Assembly: GCA_032871835.1 (NCBI GenBank)
Contig: CM065295.1
Coordinates: forward strand, 20,718,501-20,782,500
Reading direction: 5' to 3'
DNA from: Dipteronia dyeriana
Taxonomy: Eukaryota > Streptophyta > Magnoliopsida > Sapindales > Sapindaceae
Length of the DNA: 64,000 nt
The notes below the pieces were generated by a model. It was not told the origin of the DNA, searched no databases, and worked only from the letters and a program-made list of their open reading frames with translations. This document shows positions 10,801-20,141 of this stretch, in pieces. Positions within the stretch are counted from its first letter, which is position 1, and each line of letters opens with the position of its first letter. The position numbers and the translations under genes are program-made.

Positions 10801-12961
10801 GCCGAATTTGGTATTTTTGTAGCTTCTAAGATTATAATTTTTGCTATTGTTGAGTGTTTTGTGAACTAATTCTTAAAATTGCATTGATTTATTTAGCAAT
10901 TTTCATATATAAAATCCACTTAGAAGGTTGGCCTTGTTTTTACAATAAATTTACTTTTTACTCTTTTTTTTTAGTTCTAAAATTTTAATTTCTTTTAAAA
11001 AATTAAAGACATATAATTGTCTTTTTTTTAAAAAAAAAAAAAAAATTAGAATATTGTAGGCATTTGGAATTAAAAAAAAAAAAAACAGTTAGAATATTGT
11101 AGGCATTTGAAATTTAATTCAATGAGCTGTTTAGTAATTAGTTTTCAAGAATAACCCTTGACTCTCCATCAGCATCGTAAAAGATAATGTTGGGAGAAGC
11201 AAATTACGGAATTATCGATTTGTAAGATAATTATCAAATACTTTTTGTTAGAAATTATGGAAAAAGTGTTTAAATCAGTATCCACGACAGTTCTAAAATC
11301 CCTCAAACGAGTTAGTTGTTAATACTTTATTTTTACGTATTTCTATTTGGCTTGATATCAAGCTTGTAAAGATGTTTCAACATGTGCTTTTTGATTTATG
11401 CATTATCTAATTTATTTAAATTATTTCTAATTGGCTTGATATCAAGCTTGCAAAGATGTTTCAACATGTGCCTTTTGATTTATGCATTATCTAACTGATG
11501 TACGTGGCTTCCATTCTTTTCCCCTTCTTTTCCGCTTCTTTCTAGGTGGATGAAGATTTGCAATTCCTTCTAGAAAACGATAGATCGCTGGTTGAGGAGA
11601 CAATGAAGAAATATTCTGATGAACTATCAGCTAGGGTAATTTTCTGATTTGATATTTTTCTATATTACAAAGCATTTTTATAATCATCAGTGTCATCTAT
11701 GGTCGAATATTAGGATTATGTAGCGAACTTTACAGGTGCTTGAAGTATTATCAATGAGTCATTTATAGTTGAGCTGAGGTTGAATTTTTGTTTTCCAGTT
11801 GGATCATATGGAGCGACAACTTGAAAAACTTCTTGATGATGTGGTGTCAAAGTGCAGGTATGTTTTGTTTGCATGGGAGATAGATATTGTCTAAATGTAA
11901 ATTAAATATTCTTTGAAACTGTTTGGGTCCTATGTTTTTTTAAGATCATACTAACATAAAAAATGCAACTATGGGGCATGTTTACTTTTACAATAATTAG
12001 AGGTGTAAATCAGGTCTTGTCAGGACAATTTACTTGCGCTAACGTGCAGTGTCATGTCATGTTGTTAGGACCTAACCCGGCCGAACTATGTTTGCCATAT
12101 TGTACCGTAATTATTATTACAATATTTATTTAAAATTGCTATTTTATCTCTATAAAGTAATTTTTATATAAATATAATATGGATAAAATAGAGAATTTAA
12201 ATATGAAAGTTAAAAAGATTTTAAAAAATGATTATTGTGTCTTGTCTAGCATATTTGGCCCAACTCATATGTTGTGTTGTGCTTGTATGCAATGAAGTAT
12301 GCCTGTTTAGTACTTGTGTTAGCTCTACCTAATTTACACCTCTAGTGAACTCTGAGGTTTGTGTTATCATAAGCTTCGTGTTTCTAACTCAAGTAATTGC
12401 AATCATGTCCACTAGCGTTTGAAAACAGTAGTAGTTTGATTTCGTGTTTAAAATTGGAAAGCAGGACAAATCTAAATATTTGTTTATGTTTTATAGCATA
12501 ATGGCTGTATATTAACATCAGCATATCAGGAAAATACACGGTGGGCATAGGTGGATATGTAGCAAATTAAGTTGTATAATTGGTATTAGTATGGATGGTA
12601 TAAAGTGGCATATTCTAACACCTCTTTTACTTGTCTCAACCCAAACTACAGGCCTATGACACGTACTGAGAAACGGGAGCTTCGCAATCTGATTCAGAAA
12701 TTGCCTCCAAATAATCTTGGCCGTGTTGTTGAAATTCTCCAACATAATAATATGGCAGAAACTAGATCCTCCAGTGAACTTTTGGTTGATTTAGAAAAAG
12801 AGGTAAAGAATCAACAGCTTGACTGACATTTGTTATGAGTTTAACTTTTTAATGTAGATTTTAATCCTTTGTAAAATATTGTCTTTCAGGATAATGTAAC
12901 ACTCTGGAGATTGTATTACTATGTTAAGGCAGTTGAGAAAGCTAGGGAGCTTTTAGTGTAG
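7862..12961 (+). CDS. GATA-like zinc finger and NET-domain protein, 365 aa, 9 coding exons
   Basis: Coding exons by GT-AG and frame are 7862-8167, 8728-8919, 9513-9650, 9744-9833, 11546-11635, 11799-11857, 12652-12802 and 12890-12961 (stop TAG at 12959), eight coding segments; with the upstream noncoding exon the gene has nine exons. All introns are phase 0 except the one after 11857. The product starts MSKASKSVL and has a Ser-rich stretch with a basic KKVK patch (about 129-145). Cys193-x2-Cys196-x18-Cys215-x2-Cys218 has plant GATA-finger spacing and ends in LCDAC. Residues 243-292 are heptad-like (coiled coil). Residues 294-363 form a NET domain (MTRTEKRELRNLIQKLP...DLEKE...LWRLYYYVK). NET domains bind short basic peptides in chromatin regulators, so a nuclear role is likely. 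There is no bromodomain, unlike BET/GTE proteins. The start is the first ATG in the exon that keeps frame. Confidence 0.85.
11345..11512 (+). repeat. Tandem duplication in intron of the NET-domain gene, 84 bp period
   Basis: Two nearly identical stretches contain ggcttgatatcaagcttg followed by aaagatgtttcaacatgtgc, the first at about 11349 and the second at about 11433. They differ at only a few bases and lie in the long intron 9834-11545. A smaller duplication (ttagaatattgtaggcattt) sits at about 11046 and 11088 in the same intron, next to poly-A tracts. Confidence 0.85.
11998..12344. mobile_element. MITE-like element with GAGGTGTAAAT termini in the NET gene intron
   Basis: The left end reads ta-gaggtgtaaatcagg and the right end reads cctaatttacacctc-ta, giving matching terminal inverted repeats of about 13-16 bp. 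A possible TA target duplication lies at 11998-11999 and 12343-12344. The element is about 343 bp and non-coding, and lies in the intron 11858-12651. The TA duplication suggests a Stowaway-like (mariner) MITE, though a 2-bp duplication is weak evidence on its own. Confidence 0.65.
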
Positions 12962-13746
12962 CTCACTCTCAACATTATAATGTCATACTCTTAACAAGAG
13001 TTTTGACAGTAGTCCCTCAACCACTGTTGAATTGATCAGGACATCCGTAGGCTCGTAGCTGTTTGGGCTTTACCAGCAATTGTAGTTTGCATGAATTCTT
13101 CTGGTGGTTAGTAAATATGCAAAATTGCACCTCACCAGTAATTGTAACATTTGTAGCACATCCTGAATTCAGGAGAAAAAAAAAAGAAAAGAAAGAAGAG
13201 TTAAGATCCATGATTCTTTGATTTACAAGGACTGAATGCTATTGGTTCAAATGGTAAGTTTTTGTACATCCCTTGGTATGATAAGGGATTGATTTTTTTA
13301 GGGTAAAAAGTTTATACTAGTTTTTAGCTTAAAGTTGTTAACTGTACATGTTTAGAGTTGCATTTTACCTTTTTTAAGATTCTGCTCCCGAGTTGTATAA
13401 CCATTAACATATTGGGAAATGTGAAAATCACTAGGCTGGAATTCTTGTTTCGTCTGTCTTTGGGTGTCTATGCTATCATTGTTCCTCATTCTGCACATTA
13501 TTACTTGCATGCCAAGGAATATGTTGATAATTTGTTTCTCAATTGGTTCATTAAATGCAACTTGAATGTTTTATATGTTCAATTAGTTTATTGTCTCTGG
13601 CAAGAAAATGATTGAAAGTCTGTAAAGCATAGGATTTGTGATGAATTAGGTAGTTGATGAACGTTTGAGAGTTGAGACTATATGAGAAGTAGTCTTTTAA
13701 TGAAAAACTAAAAATTGTTCTGCACATGAACAGAGCGAGATTGATT
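12962..13746. other. Convergent 3' intergenic region
   Basis: This spacer separates the stop of the NET-domain gene (+) from the stop of the methyltransferase gene (-). It should hold both 3' UTRs. I see AT-rich sequence, no repeat of note and no convincing additional coding frame. Confidence 0.5.
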
Positions 13747-14692
13747 TCACATTTGTTCATACAAAGGTTTGAAATTCTTGTAAGCTATGATTGCATAGAA
13801 AGGGTCTGACCCAGACAACAATCCCAGCAAGCTCATAATCCAAGTGAATGGTGATTTCTGCTCTTCAACAGCACCAGCACCAGGTAACTTGCGAACTATT
13901 TCCGGTTGTGTGAATCCTTCCACAGATTGGAAGTAGTGCACCACCAGTTGCACCCTACTATATGCAGTCCCATCTCTCCATGCACTGATTGCTTTCTCAT
14001 AGAACATTCTATTGCTGAAGCTCACAATGAACACCCCTCCTGGTTTTAGCACCCGAAACACCTCTGCGAATACCTGTAAAAATCATTCCAAACACTTCAA
14101 TTATTTTCTTGTTTCTTTGAAGAAAATAATAACATATAATTGTTACCTTCTCAGGCTGTTGAAGATACTGTACACTCACAGTACACAATACTGCATCAAA
14201 GCTGCCATCTTCAAATTCAAGCCTCTGATCCTGATTGAGGTCCTTGACAAAAAAATAGTCTAGCCGAGGATTTTTAGCCAGCTCTTGTGCATTAAGTCCA
14301 TGCCCTACTACTCTTTTGTACTTGGCTTCTTTAGGTAGATGGCTAACCCATGAGCTCATCAAGTCAAGAATCTCCGAGCCAGGTCTGAACCGCTGTCGAT
14401 AGATATCGGTCAGTGTGGAAATGAAACCATCATCTACGTGTGTCACTAACCGAGGATAGCCATAGAAATCCCTGTCCGGATAGCTATTGAGTTTGGTTCT
14501 TCCTTCTTTGGTCAGGACATCCCTTTTGATCTTACCCGCCGATGATTCTCTCGTTTCATTGCTATCGTTCAAAGTGTTTGCAATCTTGGTGGGTTGAAAA
14601 TTTCTGGGTGTGTATAGAACAGGAGATCGGGTAGGTAAGCTGGTTGGTGACGCTGGGTGCCATGACTTGGGGTTTTGGGGAACACTGAGCAT
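13747..14692 (-). CDS. SAM-dependent methyltransferase (Methyltransf_11-like), 290 aa, 2 exons
   Basis: Exon 1 is 14692-14147 (182 codons) and exon 2 is 14073-13747 (108 codons plus stop). The intron has gtaaca/ttacag borders at phase 0. Residues 1-40 are rich in Ser, Thr and Pro and nearly lack acidic residues, so a plastid transit peptide is plausible. The core carries SEILDLMSSWVSHLP (about 106-120), where a methyltransferase motif I would lie but without the usual G-x-G-x-G. SFDAVLCTVSVQYL and FRVLKPGGVFIVSFSN follow and are typical Methyltransf_11/UbiE motifs. The substrate is unknown. The gene converges on the NET-domain gene. A CDS this long, with clean splice sites and no internal stop, is likely functional. 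Confidence 0.85.
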
Positions 14693-14785
14693 AGAGTTTC
14701 GGATTAGAGAAAGTTGATCACTTGTTAGAGGCTGCAGCTGCAGGCAACTGTCTGTTGCAGAGCTAACTAGCTACTTGTTTGGGTG

Positions 14786-14842
14786 TAAATGGGCCCAAGT
14801 TTAATTGGGCTTGGATTACGATGGTGAAGCAGGCCCAATGTT
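14786..14842 (-). promoter_or_regulatory. Cluster of TGGGCC/T (site II-like) motifs upstream of the methyltransferase gene
   Basis: Within 60 bp, about 100-150 bp upstream of the start codon, lie tgggccca (14790-14797), attgggctt (about 14805-14813) and aggcccaat (14831-14839). TGGGCY boxes are the known binding sites of TCP factors in plant promoters of widely expressed and organelle-related genes. The clustering is seen directly; the regulatory role is inferred. Confidence 0.5.
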
Positions 14843-14849
14843 ATCCTCC

Positions 14850-16690
14850 TAGAACGACGTTATTTACACTCTTTAAAAACCTAAAATTAATATATTTTTA
14901 AATCCAATATTACCACGATTAAAATTATAAATATAACTAAATAGTTTGTAATTACACCCATAAATGATTATTAAAGTTTCCTCTTTTATTTTTTTTGAGT
15001 AAATATTAACGTTTTATATTATTTGTTTGATTTTTACGTATATCATTTTCATTTTCACAAACTATAACTTCCATTCTAAATTTCTAAATACTAATCTCAA
15101 ATATATTCAGTTTCTTTTAAGGAATGCAAATTGATCGGGAAATATTTCAAATATTTTTGTTTCAGTGAATTTCCAGAGTGATCTACTTTTCGAAGTACTG
15201 TTTTTTTTTTTGTTTTTTGTTTTTTGTTTTGTAAGCATCTCATAAGTGCAGAATTCACTATGTGGCCTCATATCATCATCATGTTTTCTTGTGATATGAT
15301 TTCGTTATGTATTCCAAAAAAAAAAATCGATGAATATTATTACATTAATTTGTTCTCTGTGCAATTATACATTGGTAATTATTATTCTGAATATATGGAT
15401 TGTTGTGATGTGAAAAAGATTTGTTTAATATACAACCATGAATTAGTACAACTCTGATGATGATTATTTTTGTAAATATCTGGAAGAAACCAACCAATTT
15501 ATTTGTGCTGATACGGAAAAAGAAGAACCACATGGGCCACACACGAGCAACAAACTTTCTCATTCATATGAAGATCAAAATTAAATCAGATCATACACAG
15601 AAAAAAGAAAAGAAAAGAAATTAAAGCAGATCAATATATTTAATTTTTGGTACAAATTTTTTGAATAAGTTTCTTTTATTCATTTTTCCCCTTCTTTTAT
15701 ATATACAATGATTTTGTCTAACTAAAAACTTGTGTTACAATATATTTCAGCCGATAACTCATGTGCTATTAAAGAGTTGGATTTTTTTTTATTTTTAAAA
15801 CAAAACAAGAAATAAAATAATAAAACAGGTGTAGGTGAGGTGTAGCTAAAAAATACAATAAAGTAAAAATAAAGAAAAGTGTAATTTTGCCATTAAATGG
15901 GTTTTATTTATAAATTATAATTTTTTTAAATTTTGAATGGAGTGTGATTATAAAAAGGATGTACACATGGGATCTAAGAGGTGTGTAAGAATCAAACGAA
16001 ATATGCCGTATTTTATAGGCCCAATTGGGTTAAAGGGCAGGATATGGGCTGGCCCTTCAATGCCTTTATTAAGCCTTTCTGCCTCCAGAGCCCGACCTTT
16101 AAGCTTGTTATTTCATTCTTTGACACGGGTCTCAAATGTATAGGGTTTCGACGCGAGCCGGACCCTTATTTTGAAGGTCAGTCCCTTTTGACAGTTGAGT
16201 TAGAATCTTCTCGTATCCTTATTATTTTTTAGTTTTCAAGAGAAAAGAGTGAATAAATATTATATTTTTCTTTTATGCTCAGATGTTACTGCATTATGAA
16301 AAGTTTGGTTGGAGGCAAGATAAGCAAGCCATTGGAACCCATTAGTGATTAGTCTACCAAATCCTGCTGCAGAAAACAGCATCAATTCATGCACTGATCA
16401 CTTTAATTGTAAAGTTGTTTCAATGATATCTTATTTTAATCATAATATAGATGGGAGATGTAACTCAGCTTAAAAGAAAAAGAGACAAAGATAATCATGA
16501 TAATTGTCTGCCCAAACGTGCAATTAAAACTATCAATTACAGAGATTGATCTTTTAAAAAGACTGTCTTAAATGATTATAGTCCCCCACCCGTCTCCGGA
16601 GGGATCGGGCTCTCCTCACCTTTTCTTAGAAAGACAAGAAATAATTATTAGACATATAGCTACAATATCTTGGTTGATGATTGTAATTCA
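14850..16690. other. Intergenic spacer with no recognisable gene
   Basis: The stretch is AT-rich with homopolymer runs (poly-T near 15200, poly-A near 15317). A GC-richer island at about 16015-16200 contains aggcccaattgggtt and ggatatgggctggcccttc. Its open frames are short, overlap and resemble no protein I know. The island may be a transposon remnant. No tRNA, rRNA or coding signature was found. Confidence 0.5.
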
Positions 16691-16965
16691 ATTTTAAAGC
16701 CTAAAAATGAGAATATCTAATTTATCAATTAAGGTCTCTAATCGTTGTGTAAGACATCTTGCATTCAAATCTTAATATAGCATGTAGTTGAATTAGTAAG
16801 GTCTCTAGTCATTATCAAAGAAATTTTGTATTAAAATCCTCATATAATTAGTAAATGAGAAATTTCACTACTATCTTATTTAACTAGTAAGATGTCCGAT
16901 CTTGTATTCAAATCTTGATATAGTATCTAGTTGAATTAGTAAGGTCTCTAATCATTTTAAAATAA

Positions 16966-17111
16966 GAGTAATGTTATTTTATCTAAAGCTAGTGTTCAAA
17001 TGATGTGACAACACTCTAATCCATTCATACAAATCTAATACAATTTAAATGAATGGATTAGAGTGTTGCCACATCATTTGGACACCAGATTTAGACAAAG
17101 TAACATTACTT
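16966..17111. mobile_element. Foldback MITE, family A (GAGTAATGTTA termini), copy 1
   Basis: The element begins gagtaatgttattttatc and ends with the near reverse complement gacaaagtaacattactt. Its centre folds on itself: ctctaatccattcat pairs with atgaatggattagag. It is flanked by TAA at 16963-16965 and TAA at 17112-17114. The target duplication and palindromic body suggest a Tourist-like (Harbinger) MITE. It has no coding capacity. Confidence 0.75.
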
Positions 17112-17225
17112 TAAAAGAAATCGTGTATTAAAATCCTTATATAATTAGTAAAGAATAACGCTCTTTTTCATAAATTTGGAGTCTAAATGATGTTACGTCC
17201 TTCAAATCCAATCATTTCCATTAAC

Positions 17226-17396
17226 AATAATGTTGCTTTATCCAAACTTGGTGTCCAAATAATGTGGTATCATTGTAATCCTTTCATTTAAATTGTATTA
17301 TATTTATATAATTTAAATAAATGGATTACAATATTCCACATCATTTGAGCATCAGATTTAGACACCAAAATTGGGTAAAGTAGCATTATTCTTCAA
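17226..17396. mobile_element. Foldback MITE, family A, copy 2 (diverged)
   Basis: The copy starts aataatgttgctttatcc and ends gggtaaagtagcattattc. The inner arms are gtaatcctttcatttaaatt and atttaaataaatggattac. It is related to the element at 16966-17111 by its terminal and central motifs but differs at many sites. Half-copies of the same family are visible at 17157-17210 and 17440-17462. Confidence 0.65.
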
Positions 17397-17578
17397 TTAT
17401 ACAATTCTAAATTTCTAATACAAATAAATATTGGGTACTAAATTTGGATAAAATAATATTATTGATTAGTAAACGAGAAATTCTCATTTATTAGAATTGA
17501 TTTAATTAGTAAGATCTCGCTTGTTTTGCAATAGATCTTTTATTCAAATCTCAATATAGTATCTAGTTGAATTAGTAA

Positions 17579-18030
17579 GAGCATTTCCAATATAAAAATG
17601 ACTTGTATATGAATTATTGTTGATATGACAACAATGTTAAGAGATCTGTTTCCTATATTGTATAAATATGGACTTGATAGACGATCAATTTAAAATTTAG
17701 TCTCAAATGATTACGTTTAAAACACATTTTGTTTTAATGACATGTTCAATTTTATTTATTTATTTTTTAATTTTATTTAATTACCAAAAATAGATGAAAA
17801 AATAATGTCGATTTTAAATGTTTGTTGAATCGATCTAAAAAAGGGTTATGTAACAGACTGTATGAAAGTGGACAGTCATGTTGATAATGTCTAATATTTT
17901 TTTTATCACGTCAACTTGAGGTTGAATATGCACGGTTGTATTGGATAAAGATTTTTTTAACGGAACGTCTATTAATCCTACATGACATCTTTTTTTTTCT
18001 TCATAAGTCATACTTGCATTGGAGATGCTC
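17579..18030. mobile_element. Tourist-like MITE, family B (GAGCATTTCCAA termini), 452 bp
   Basis: The left end gagcatttccaatat and the right end cattggagatgctc are terminal inverted repeats. TAA flanks both sides (17576-17578 and 18031-18033). The surrounding repeat tract offers related uninterrupted sites that read attagtaaggtctct, so removing the element and one TAA restores the local unit. That supports the called ends. No protein is encoded. Confidence 0.8.
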
Positions 18031-18219
18031 TAAAGTCCCTTGTCATTATGAAAGAAATCTTGTATTAAAATCCTCATGTAATTAGCAAATTAGAAAATTA
18101 TTAAATTAGAAATTCTAGTATTATAGTATCTTATTTAACTAGTATGTTCTCTCCTATATTAGTGCAATAGATCTTGTATGTGATTATTCTCATTTATTAG
18201 TATATAGTTTAATTAAAAA

Positions 18220-18613
18220 GAGCATCTCCAATGTAAAAGTAACTTGCATACAAAAAAAATAAAATCATTGATATGATAATAATGTCAAGAGATTTATGTG
18301 ATATAAAGATAAACTTAATAGAAAATTAACTCAAAGTTTGATCTCCGGTGCTTCTGTTTAAAACACAAATGACATGCTCATTTTTTTTTTCGTACCAAAA
18401 ATTGATGAAAAATTAATATCAATTTTAAATATTTGTTAAGTCAATCGAAAAAAATAACTGGTCATCTGAAAGTAGACGGTTATATTGTCAATATATATAT
18501 ATTTTTTATCATGTTAGCATGATGATGAATAAACAACTATATTAGAGCATTTTTAATACCGTATGTGACTTTTTTCTTTCTTTCTCATAAACAGTCTTGC
18601 ATCGAATATGCTT
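18220..18613. mobile_element. Tourist-like MITE, family B, copy 2
   Basis: The copy starts gagcatctccaatgtaaaag and ends cttgcatcgaatatgctt. It shares interior words with the copy at 17579-18030, such as aaattgatgaaaaattaat and tcaattttaaatatttgtta. The right terminus is degenerate, and the flanks (AAA against TAA) do not give a clean duplication. A further partial terminus (agagcatttttaatacc) lies at 18543. Confidence 0.65.
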
Positions 18614-18850
18614 TAAAATATCTAGTCATTATACAAGAGATCTTGCATTTAAAAATCTTCGTTAAGTAGCTTCTGGTTAACCAGTAAGGTCTAACACAAT
18701 TAAGAGATCTTGCATTTAAAAATCTTGGTTAAGTAGTGTCTGGTTAACCAGTAAGGTCTCTAGTTATTGTGTTAGAGATATTGTATTCAAATCCGGTAAT
18801 GGAGAATCAGTATCTAATTTAACTTGTACGGTCTCTAATCCTATCATACA

Positions 18851-19465
18851 AAAACACCTTCATGTGAATGCTAACAGTGAAGTACTACTACTCACTCACA
18901 GAATCACAGATTACAGCATATGTACACACATAAGAAGAGTTGAAAAGAAGAACAAATTTGATATGATTTAGGAGGCATGATTGAAAAATGAATGAGATCC
19001 AGCTAGCTAGATAGTTAAAATGTTAAATTAGATATGATTTTCCAGATGCCAACACCAACAACCATTTGATGATGGGTTTAGTGGGTCCAAAATCTATTGC
19101 ACGTGCATCATGTCATGCACCATATATAATAAGATCGAGGACAGACAAACAAATTCCATTTTTCTCTATAATGTTGTTTTGATAATGCAGTGCTACTGAT
19201 TGGTCACAAAATATTGGTCGGATTTCTACTCTAAACATCCACATCAAACCCACGTACAACTCTAGAAAACAAAACTTAATCAAAGTGACCGATTTTTTTT
19301 CACCAAGTGTGTTGCCTCTATGCTCTCCTTTTAGGGAACCCATGCCCATTTTTTATATAAGGGTTCAATTTTTTTTATTGCTATTTGGGCTTTTAGTGTT
19401 TGTGAGGACATATCTTGAGACATGGAGGGCCACATCATTGGCATGAAGAATGTTCGACATTTATG
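18851..19465. other. Intergenic spacer with no recognisable gene
   Basis: The sequence is AT-rich and only chance open frames are present. One on the minus strand (19113-19349) does not resemble any family I know and lacks plausible coding features. No repeat structure is evident apart from poly-T runs. Confidence 0.4.
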
Positions 19466-19655
19466 CCCAATTAATCATACTTTTTTTTTTTGGGTTAGGT
19501 GAGTGATCCTCCCTTTGAGCCCTTATTATTTGAATTGATTTTGTTTTTTTTTAAACTTTAATAATATTACTTTACCTAAATATGATATCCAATTCTGGTG
19601 CATACTTAATGTGACATCACTTTAATTCATTCATTTCAATTATATTAGACTTGTA
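19466..19655 (+). repeat. Left copy of a 190-bp direct duplication
   Basis: This block begins cccaattaatcatac and runs through gggttaggtgagtgatcctc, ending inside a family A MITE half (acttgtatg). A matching block starts at 23041. The two are clearly homologous, with scattered substitutions and small length differences in the T-runs. The left copy is cut off where the LTR-like unit at 19652 begins. Confidence 0.75.
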
Positions 19656-20141
19656 TGGTCGAGCCTCAGAGGGGGGATGTTCCCTTTTAGGGACTCTCGG
19701 ACGATGCTTAAGTCAATATTTAATTTAATATAACAATGTGAATAAAATTGTATGGAAAAACAAACTCGATTGTTCGACTTATAGGGTCGATCTATAGGTT
19801 GATATGATTTGGTCGACTTTGGGAGTCGGTTATGGTAGGTTGTTATGAGTCGATCTAGGATGTGGTAGATGCTGGTTTTTGATGGATGTGATCGATCCAA
19901 ACTTAGGTTGGTTTCGTAGTTTGACTTGGGGATCATCGACGGTCAGGCAGATTGATTACTTATGAGTCAATGGGTCGACCTGATGTGGGTTGAGAATCAG
20001 TTATTGGTGCGGAGGTGAGGGGCCACAATAAATGCTATAGAATAGTGAGACAAAGAAAATGAAAGGGAGAGACTTCGAGGGAGTTTCTGAATAAGAAATC
20101 CAATACCCCTTTCCATGGGAATATGACTCGTATATATAGTG

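Larger units (their letters stand above)
16700..18850. repeat. Degenerate repeat tract (aattagtaaggtctctagtcatt type) hosting several MITEs
   Basis: A unit of about 60-70 bp recurs in diverged form. It consists of gaattagtaaggtctctagt, then cattatnaaagaaatcttgt, then attaaaatcctcatataatt. Copies or parts are visible near 16726, 16788, 16880, 16932, 17115, 17500, 17565, 18030, 18125, 18610, 18690 and 18745. Foldback elements at 16966-17111, 17226-17396, 17579-18030 and 18220-18613 are inserted into it. Because the unit is repeated, intact copies show what the MITE target sites looked like before insertion. Confidence 0.7.

Noticed and set aside
15937..16232. Overlapping plus-strand frames in a GC-richer island
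   Set aside because: There is no recognisable domain, the two frames compete with each other, and ggccca-rich sequence suggests a repeat remnant, not a gene.
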